DNA of 5,457 nt from NCBI GenBank assembly GCA_964609655.1, contig CAZSUA010000359.1, positions 1 through 5,457 on the forward strand. Direction: 5' to 3'. Of the stretch, positions 1-4,265 are shown piece after piece. Numbering within the stretch: position 1 is the stretch's first letter; every line of letters begins with the position of its first letter. Below the pieces are notes generated by a model. It was given only the letters and a program-made list of their open reading frames with translations. It was not told the origin of the DNA and made no database searches. The DNA is from JBBRRP01 sp964609655. GTDB lineage: Bacteria; Myxococcota_A; Polyangia; Polyangiales; Polyangiaceae. The position numbers and the translations under genes were made by a program.

Positions 1-554
1 GTCAGGATGCTCTCGGGATGGAACTGAACGCCTTCCACCGGCAGTTCGCGATGTCGCAGCCCCATGATTTCGCCCTCTGCCGTTTCTGCTGAGATTTCCA
101 AACACGCCGGCAGCGTCGCGCGGTCCACTATCAACGAATGATAACGTGTGGCCGTGAAGGGATTGGGCAACCCCTGAAACACGCCTTTGCCATCGTGCAA
201 AATCGGGGACGTCTTGCCGTGCATCAGACGCGGCGCCCGCACCACCTTGCCGCCATAGGCTTGGCCAATCGACTGATGCCCCAGACAGACCCCGAAGATC
301 GGGACTTTGCCTGCGAAGTGTTGGATCGCACCCAAGGTGATGCCGGCGTCGTTCGGATCTCCAGGACCGGGCGACAAGAGGATTCCAGCCGGGGCGCGAA
401 GTTCCAGATCTTCAACGCTGATCTTATCGTTGAGCCAGACTTCGCACACGCCACCGAGCGTTTCGATGTACTGCACAAGGTTGTACGTGAACGAATCGTA
501 GTTATCGACGACAGCGACTTTGGCAGCCACGCGGGCCAGACTGGCATCGGCCAT
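1..554 (-). CDS. trpG: Anthranilate / aminodeoxychorismate synthase glutamine amidotransferase subunit (3' end cut by window edge)
   Basis: This is a class I glutamine amidotransferase. The family hydrolyses glutamine and passes the ammonia to a chorismate-binding partner (TrpE for tryptophan, PabB for folate) in the cytoplasm. Reading from ATG at 554 gives 184 visible residues. They include VVDNYDSFTYNL near residues 15-26, the oxyanion-loop region LLSPGPGDP at 59-67, the nucleophile elbow GVCLGHQ with Cys90, ATRYHSL at 135-141, and the other two triad residues in FHPES (His179, Glu181). The family is about 190-200 residues long, so only a short tail is missing at the left edge. The start is uncertain. 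No good ribosome binding site precedes ATG 554; GTG 590 and GTG 530 are in frame, and the conserved core starts around residue 13. No partner trpE, pabB or trpD is visible, so TrpG and PabA cannot be separated; many bacteria use one subunit for both. The 166-base upstream spacer has no TGG codon in any frame on this strand, so no tryptophan leader peptide is present there. Confidence 0.95.
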   Translation of the reverse strand, partial: MADASLARVAAKVAVVDNYDSFTYNLVQYIETLGGVCEVWLNDKISVEDLELRAPAGILLSPGPGDPNDAGITLGAIQHFAGKVPIFGVCLGHQSIGQAYGGKVVRAPRLMHGKTSPILHDGKGVFQGLPNPFTATRYHSLIVDRATLPACLEISAETAEGEIMGLRHRELPVEGVQFHPESIL

Positions 555-613
555 CGTGTCGGTCAACGCGAGCTTTGCTTGGGTTGGCACTTCACGCGTT
601 TGATATTGCGAAT

Positions 614-630
614 GGATCCGATGTGGGTCC
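614..630. repeat. Imperfect inverted repeat in the divergent spacer
   Basis: GGATCC and GGGTCC are separated by GATGT. On a plus-strand transcript this folds into a six-pair stem with one G-U wobble and a five-base loop. GCTTTTG follows, too short and interrupted for a convincing terminator. It may be an operator half-site pair, a 5' leader hairpin or chance. Confidence 0.3.
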
Positions 631-639
631 GCTTTTGAA

Positions 640-656
640 GCTTGCCCGGCGCAAGC
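640..656. repeat. Perfect 6-bp inverted repeat in the divergent spacer
   Basis: GCTTGC and GCAAGC are exact reverse complements with a five-base spacer, CCGGC. The element begins ten bases after the 614-630 repeat and lies about 65 bases before the plus-strand start codon. It could be an operator for a dimeric regulator or a hairpin in either leader transcript. No function can be read from the sequence alone. Confidence 0.3.
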
Positions 657-713
657 GAGACCGCTAGTGTCCCGGCGCCGCGGCTCCTGTCCTTTGAGCC
701 CTAAAACCCGAAC

Positions 714-717
714 AGGA
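714..717 (+). promoter_or_regulatory. Probable ribosome binding site deciding the start at 721
   Basis: AGGA, inside ACAGGAACA, sits just before ATG 721. The gap of three bases is shorter than ideal, but this is the only Shine-Dalgarno-like match near either candidate start. It favours ATG 721 over the in-frame GTG at 667, whose extra 18 codons read as arginine- and proline-rich sequence without protein-like character. Confidence 0.5.
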
Positions 718-720
718 ACA

Positions 721-1869
721 ATGTCTGACGAACTGAAGCCCAAGATTGACCTAAAAGCCAGGCTCGGAAAACGTGGCGTGCAGACCCAAGCGGGAGCAGC
801 CTCGATTCCACCCCCGATCGGGATGGCCCGCCCCGGAGTGGGGCCAGCGCTCGGTTCCGTGCCAGGTCAGTCCTCGCCGGCTGCGGGTTCCGTGCCTTAT
901 TCGCAGGCGCCCTCGCCGATGGGCTCCAGGCCGTTCGCGTCCGCTCCGATGCAGCAGCCCGTGATGGCGGCACCGCCCGCTCCGATGCGGATCGAGATGG
1001 ACGAGGAGGAGGTCCAAGCCGGGCGTAAGCAAACGGCTCGCAAGATGCTCGTCTTCGTCGGGATCGCAGCCGTGCTCGGAATTGGCTTCGGCTTCTTCGT
1101 CGGGGGGCGCGTCACCAACAGCGCTCTTTCGAATGCAGCGCTCGGCGACGCCCAAGTGCTCATCGTGAAGTTAAAGAAAGCTGCCACAACGGTTGAGAAG
1201 CTTGGCGCGGTCGTGGATTCCGCCCGCACTAGCTTCAAGAATCAGAAGTTCCCTGCCGATGACGTGGGCAAGCTAGGCGAGCTGAACATTGCCTTCTCGG
1301 CGGACGATATTCCGCTCGGTATTGGCCGGTTTAAGGCCGATTTGCGCAAATCGGTGCTGGCCTACGTGAAGCAAGCGGAGGAGGCCAATGAGCGCAAGGA
1401 GGCCCTTCAGTCCATCCTCTCTGCTCAGAAAGGTCCGTTTGAGCAACTGATCGGGGATCGCGAGAATCCCAAAGTTCGTTGGGGGGCAGTTGTGGCGAGT
1501 GGCTCCGACGGGCCGTGGATCGAGCTGGCTCCGATCACTGAGCCATTTCTCGTGAAAGAAGCTGGGAAGTCCTGGCCGGCGCAAATGAGCGTACGCCGCG
1601 TGGACGAGCAGGGGCGAGCCTCTGACGCCAAGGTGGATAGAGTCTCTAAAACAGAACTGAAGATGCAGTCTGTGCTGCCAATCAACCCTGCCACACAAAG
1701 CATGGTGTGTCCTTCGGATGTCCTCGGCAAAGTACAGTCGGAGCTCTACAAGCTCCAGCTGAGCCTCAAGGGCGATGACACGCCCGGCGCAGAGAAGATT
1801 GGCTTGAAGCAGCTCGGAGAGAACCTCGTGAAGTCGCTGTCCGCTCTGGGCGGTGGTGGCGGTAGCTGA
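721..1869 (+). CDS. Unassigned single-pass membrane protein with proline-rich cytoplasmic tail
   Basis: I do not recognise a named family for this 382-residue protein. Residues 1-20 form a basic segment containing PKIDLKARLG. Residues 28-90 are rich in Pro, Ala, Ser, Gly and Met, which suggests a disordered linker. An acidic patch, EMDEEE at 92-97, precedes a basic stretch, GRKQTARK at 101-108. One hydrophobic helix follows at about 109-129. It carries glycines at 114, 120, 122, 124, 128 and 129, including GxxxG spacing that often supports helix packing. The basic residues before the helix predict a cytoplasmic N-terminus and an extracytoplasmic C-terminus. Residues 134-240 are largely helical and charged, possibly coiled coil (around 143-172 and 203-232). 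Residues 250-330 look more beta-like and contain the only cysteine, Cys330. The protein ends in a glycine run, LGGGGGS. There is no signal-peptidase or lipobox motif, so the helix probably stays as an anchor. It stands alone on its strand, divergent from trpG and convergent with the CorC-like gene. GC-rich third positions throughout and a matching start signal support a real gene. A scaffold or envelope role is only a guess. Confidence 0.85.
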   Translation: MSDELKPKIDLKARLGKRGVQTQAGAASIPPPIGMARPGVGPALGSVPGQSSPAAGSVPYSQAPSPMGSRPFASAPMQQPVMAAPPAPMRIEMDEEEVQAGRKQTARKMLVFVGIAAVLGIGFGFFVGGRVTNSALSNAALGDAQVLIVKLKKAATTVEKLGAVVDSARTSFKNQKFPADDVGKLGELNIAFSADDIPLGIGRFKADLRKSVLAYVKQAEEANERKEALQSILSAQKGPFEQLIGDRENPKVRWGAVVASGSDGPWIELAPITEPFLVKEAGKSWPAQMSVRRVDEQGRASDAKVDRVSKTELKMQSVLPINPATQSMVCPSDVLGKVQSELYKLQLSLKGDDTPGAEKIGLKQLGENLVKSLSALGGGGGS

Positions 1870-1870
1870 A

Positions 1871-3208
1871 CTAAGCAGCGGTCATTCGGGACGGTTTAGA
1901 AGAGGGGGGTTTGGACATAGCCATCGCCAGCGGGCGCACGATTTCAACCTGTGAAATGCGCCGTTCGTCTGCTTCTCGCACAAGAAAATCCATCCCGTGC
2001 GCCGTCGTTTTGGCGTCCACACGTGGCACGCGTCCAAAAGCGGCAATCAGAAAGCCGCCCAGCGAATTGTAATCACCGTCGTCGGGGAATTCGACGCCCA
2101 GGTAGCGGCTCAGCTCGGCTATCGAGATGCTCGCATCCACCATCAAACGCCCTTCGCCCAGATCAACGATCGGGGGCTCTTCAGAATCGTGCTCGTCGCG
2201 AATATCACCGACGATCTGCTCTAGCAGGTCTTCAAGCGTTACGATCCCGCTGGTGCCCCCAAACTCGTCAATCACGACCGCCATGTGATGCCCTTGGGCG
2301 CGCATGTCTCGGAGCACATCGGAGGCGAGCTGACCTTCTGGGATGAAGCTTATCGGCGTCCGCACGATGTCTCGCAAGTTGAGCTGCTTCAGATCTGCGA
2401 CATTTTTCTGGATCGATTGGTTGAGCAGATCCTTACTGTGCAGAACGCCAAACACCGAGTCGATAGTGTTTCGGTAGATCGGGTAGCGTGAGTGCTGAGT
2501 CTCAGCGATTTGCAGGAGCAAGCCTTCGATTGGCGAGTCAATATCGAAGGCGGTCACTTGGGTGCGCGGCACCATGACTTCGCCGGCCGTAATGCTCCTA
2601 AAATCCAGGACATTTCGGAGCATTTGAGACTGATCATGGGCTAAGGAGCCATCTTGTTCGCCCTCGGTGACGAGCATTTCCATCTCGGCTTCGGTCACGC
2701 TCGTATCGGGTGTGGGCTCGGCGTCGGGAGCTTGCCGGGCAACCAGATTCCCAATCAGTCGGATGGGCGCAGATACTGGAAGAGCAATTAGCTCGAAGGG
2801 GCGAAGGAAACGTAAGAGCCACGGGGCGACGAGATCGGCGCGCGGGAGAAAGATTGCCCGCAACGTGTGTGCCGGCAGAGCGAAGGCGAGGAGGGCAACA
2901 GACGTGGATGTCAGCTTTTGGATGGCCGGAGCCCAGCCCAGCGGCATGGCGGAATTCAACAAAAGAGCTGTCAGCGCGATGCCGCCGGCCCGCAACACCA
3001 TCCAGCGTAGCTCGACTGCTGCTTGATGCTCGCTGTAGCGCTGGAGAGCGCCCCGCGCAGCGCCATCAAGCCGATCGATGAGGGCCGAGCGGCGCGCGCT
3101 GGACATTGAGGCCAGCGTGGAACTCGAAGCGGCAAGCAGCGCACCGCCTAGGGCCGGCAGCAGGGCGAGACTGATATCGATTAAGCGTTCTAATGGAGAG
3201 GGATCCAA
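1871..3208 (-). CDS. CNNM/CorC (HlyC-type) membrane protein with paired CBS domains and CorC_HlyC domain
   Basis: The architecture is that of the CNNM/CorC family, inner-membrane proteins linked to magnesium (sometimes cobalt) efflux or homeostasis; the old name 'hemolysin' is misleading. Numbering is from TTG 3208 (445 residues). Hydrophobic segments lie near 11-34, 69-89 and 98-119, with a further amphipathic stretch near 136-153, as in a DUF21 membrane domain. CBS1 spans about 210-269, opening with EVMVPRT and including HSRYPIYR. CBS2 spans about 282-336 and contains VIDEFGGTSGIVTLEDLLE. A CorC_HlyC domain at 346-426 contains DYNSLGGFL and FGRVPR. The CBS pair and C-terminal domain are close to consensus. 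The membrane domain is not: where the family usually has an S-E-T/A-A-L-like motif I read SSSTL (28-32), and where it has GE-x-x-PK I read ALPAHT (110-115). TTG 3208 is preferred because AAAGG precedes it by nine bases and it begins MDPSPLE just before the first helix. TTG 3250 would add 14 residues; an in-frame TAA at 3254-3256 excludes any longer form. It is probably the last gene of the acyltransferase-truB unit. Confidence 0.92.
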   Translation of the reverse strand: MDPSPLERLIDISLALLPALGGALLAASSSTLASMSSARRSALIDRLDGAARGALQRYSEHQAAVELRWMVLRAGGIALTALLLNSAMPLGWAPAIQKLTSTSVALLAFALPAHTLRAIFLPRADLVAPWLLRFLRPFELIALPVSAPIRLIGNLVARQAPDAEPTPDTSVTEAEMEMLVTEGEQDGSLAHDQSQMLRNVLDFRSITAGEVMVPRTQVTAFDIDSPIEGLLLQIAETQHSRYPIYRNTIDSVFGVLHSKDLLNQSIQKNVADLKQLNLRDIVRTPISFIPEGQLASDVLRDMRAQGHHMAVVIDEFGGTSGIVTLEDLLEQIVGDIRDEHDSEEPPIVDLGEGRLMVDASISIAELSRYLGVEFPDDGDYNSLGGFLIAAFGRVPRVDAKTTAHGMDFLVREADERRISQVEIVRPLAMAMSKPPSSKPSRMTAA

Positions 3209-3217
3209 CTCTAAGTG

Positions 3218-3222
3218 CCTTT
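3218..3222 (-). promoter_or_regulatory. Ribosome binding site favouring the TTG 3208 start of the CorC-like gene
   Basis: AAAGG on the minus strand ends nine bases before TTG 3208. It lies immediately downstream of the hairpin at 3223-3237, which could affect its accessibility. The alternative TTG 3250 has no close Shine-Dalgarno sequence; a stronger GGAGGGAG (3276-3269) lies 18 bases upstream of it, which is too far. Confidence 0.45.
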
Positions 3223-3237
3223 GGCGGCTCAGCCGCC
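3223..3237. repeat. Perfect GC-rich inverted repeat just upstream of the CorC-like gene
   Basis: GGCGGCT and AGCCGCC flank a single C, giving a 15-base palindrome that folds as a six-pair stem with a three-base loop. On the minus-strand transcript it lies between truB and the CorC-like start at 3208. No U-run follows, so it is not a classical terminator. It may be an mRNA-stability or translation-modulating hairpin. Confidence 0.5.
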
Positions 3238-3294
3238 CTCGTAGCCCCAACGATTAGCCGCGAATGTGCTCCCTCCGCAAGGGGCATCGCTGGA

Positions 3295-3316
3295 TTTGGG
3301 GTATCAACACCCCGAA
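3295..3316. repeat. Inverted repeat directly after the truB stop codon
   Basis: GGGGT and ACCCC flank a six-base loop. Flanking bases extend the stem to eight pairs on the plus strand (one U-G wobble); on the minus strand there is one C-A mismatch. It starts one base after the truB stop (TAA, 3320-3318). AAATCC follows on the truB transcript rather than a U-run, so it is at best a weak or factor-assisted terminator, or a 3'-end stability hairpin between truB and the CorC-like gene. Confidence 0.4.
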
Positions 3317-3317
3317 A

Positions 3318-4265
3318 TTAAGCAAGTAATTCCGTAAAGTGCTCCGATTGAGGCACGCCGCCAGGTTCTCGAAAGCCCCGCAGCACCCGAAACACCTCTT
3401 CGCCGACGTGAGATCCGATCGCGAGGAGTTGACCAGCGTTGCTAAACCACGCGAACGGTTCACCCTGATTCGCATCCTGAGGGAGCTGAACAAAGTGCGC
3501 CGCTAGCAGCGGCTTGCCATGCCCGGTGAAGGTGATGCCTTCGTCGGAGAGCACCGCACTTGGCAGGCAGCATCTCGCAAGCTCGGAGAGCCCAATCAAA
3601 GGGGCCACGTCGATGAGCGGCCAAGTTCGAGCCTGCTCGAGGTGGAAGGGGCCACTCTGCGTTCTTCGGAGTGCACCCAGATGGCCTTCGATACCGAGAC
3701 TGGTACAGACATCGCGCGCGAAGCTACGTACGTAATAGCCCTTCGACACGCGCAATCGAACGCGTGCTTGGCTGTCGTTCACATCCAAGATTTCAAGTCC
3801 GTGCACAGCTACAGGGCGCGGCAGAAGTTCGGGCGCCTCACCACGGCGCGCCATGGCGTAAGCCTTCTGTCCCGCGAGCTTGATGGCACTGTAGGCGGGA
3901 GGCACTTGTTCGGTGCGTTGACGCTCAGCTTCCAACGCTCCTTCAAGCGCTGAAAGTGTTAACCAGCCAGGGCGCACCTCCGAACGTGCAGTCTCTGCTC
4001 CGTCGGCGTCGAGAGTCGCCGTGGAGTAGCCGAAGTGCAGGGTTGCCTCGTAAACTTTGGTTGCACCGGCGACATACGGGGAGAGCTTAGTGGCTTCGCC
4101 GAGCAGGAGAATCAGCACTCCGCTCGCCATGGGATCGAGTGTTCCGCCATGGCCCACCCGCCGTTGCCCGTAAATTCCCCGTGCTTTAGCCACCACATCG
4201 TGGCTCGTCCAGCCGAGCGGCTTATCTATGACTAAGGCCCCGTGCGCTCGGGCTACCCGAGCCAT
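3318..4265 (-). CDS. truB: tRNA pseudouridine(55) synthase TruB
   Basis: TruB converts uridine 55 in the T-loop of nearly all tRNAs to pseudouridine and also helps tRNA folding; it acts in the cytoplasm. The 315 residues match the usual bacterial length of about 300-315. Visible landmarks are ALVIDKPLGWTSHDVV (10-25), VGHGGTLDPMASGVL with the catalytic Asp44, KVYEA with the active-site Tyr72, the TLDADG segment (84-89), VPPAYSAIK (121-129), KGYYVRS with Tyr178 and Arg180, and LRRTQSGPF (199-207). The C-terminal part, from about 237 (VLSDEGITFTGHGKPL, then QLLAIG at 279-284), resembles the PUA-like or TruB_C tail. ATG 4265 lies 13 bases inside the end of the upstream acyltransferase gene and has only a weak AAGAG-like site before it, so termination-reinitiation coupling is likely. 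The neighbours are unlike the common nusA-infB-rbfA-truB-rpsO cluster. Function is firmly assigned. Confidence 0.97.
   Translation of the reverse strand: MARVARAHGALVIDKPLGWTSHDVVAKARGIYGQRRVGHGGTLDPMASGVLILLLGEATKLSPYVAGATKVYEATLHFGYSTATLDADGAETARSEVRPGWLTLSALEGALEAERQRTEQVPPAYSAIKLAGQKAYAMARRGEAPELLPRPVAVHGLEILDVNDSQARVRLRVSKGYYVRSFARDVCTSLGIEGHLGALRRTQSGPFHLEQARTWPLIDVAPLIGLSELARCCLPSAVLSDEGITFTGHGKPLLAAHFVQLPQDANQGEPFAWFSNAGQLLAIGSHVGEEVFRVLRGFREPGGVPQSEHFTELLA
4246..4262 (-). repeat. Hairpin at the acyltransferase/truB overlap with the stop codon as its loop
   Basis: On the minus strand, GCTCGGG and CCCGAGC form a perfect seven-pair, mostly G-C stem. The three loop bases are exactly UAG, the acyltransferase stop codon. 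The stem begins with the first base after the truB AUG (4265-4263), so it covers truB codons 2-7. It has no U-run and lies inside coding sequence, so it is not a terminator. Ribosomes finishing the upstream gene would melt it, which fits translational coupling. Confidence 0.55.

Larger units (their letters stand above)
555..720. other. Divergent intergenic spacer between trpG and the plus-strand membrane protein gene
   Basis: The two flanking genes point away from each other, so promoters for both probably lie here. I could not identify a convincing -35/-10 pair on either strand. Two short inverted repeats are present, at 614-630 and 640-656, and are listed separately. A TTGGCAC at 584-590 resembles the -24 half of a sigma-54 promoter, but the -12 half is absent. 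The minus-strand trpG frame stays open through the spacer without an ATG; this is probably chance in GC-rich DNA. Confidence 0.6.

Noticed and set aside
584..599. Possible sigma-54 promoter (TTGGCAC at 584-590)
   Set aside because: The -24 half matches well, but ten bases after the GG the sequence reads GT, not GC, and there is no TTGC at the -12 position.
138..638. Plus-strand open frame of 166 codons across the trpG region
   Set aside because: It lies opposite a clear amidotransferase with all catalytic motifs, and its translation shows no recognisable domain. It is a shadow of the opposite strand.
667..720. Upstream GTG start for the plus-strand membrane protein
   Set aside because: It lacks a ribosome binding site, and its 18 extra residues are Arg/Pro/Ser-rich, whereas ATG 721 has AGGA just before it and opens with a plausible MSDELKPKID.
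555..720. Tryptophan attenuator or leader peptide ahead of trpG
   Set aside because: No TGG codon occurs on the minus strand of the spacer and no terminator with a U-run is seen.
3066..3287. Minus-strand 73-codon frame starting in the truB-CorC spacer
   Set aside because: Most of it overlaps the CorC-like gene in another frame, and it has no protein-like features. The GGAGGGAG nearby lies within it rather than before its ATG.
4130..4155. TruB motif reads GHGGTLDP rather than GHTG(T/A)LDP
   Set aside because: Variation at this position is, to my knowledge, common among bacterial TruB proteins, and the catalytic Asp and flanking residues are intact.
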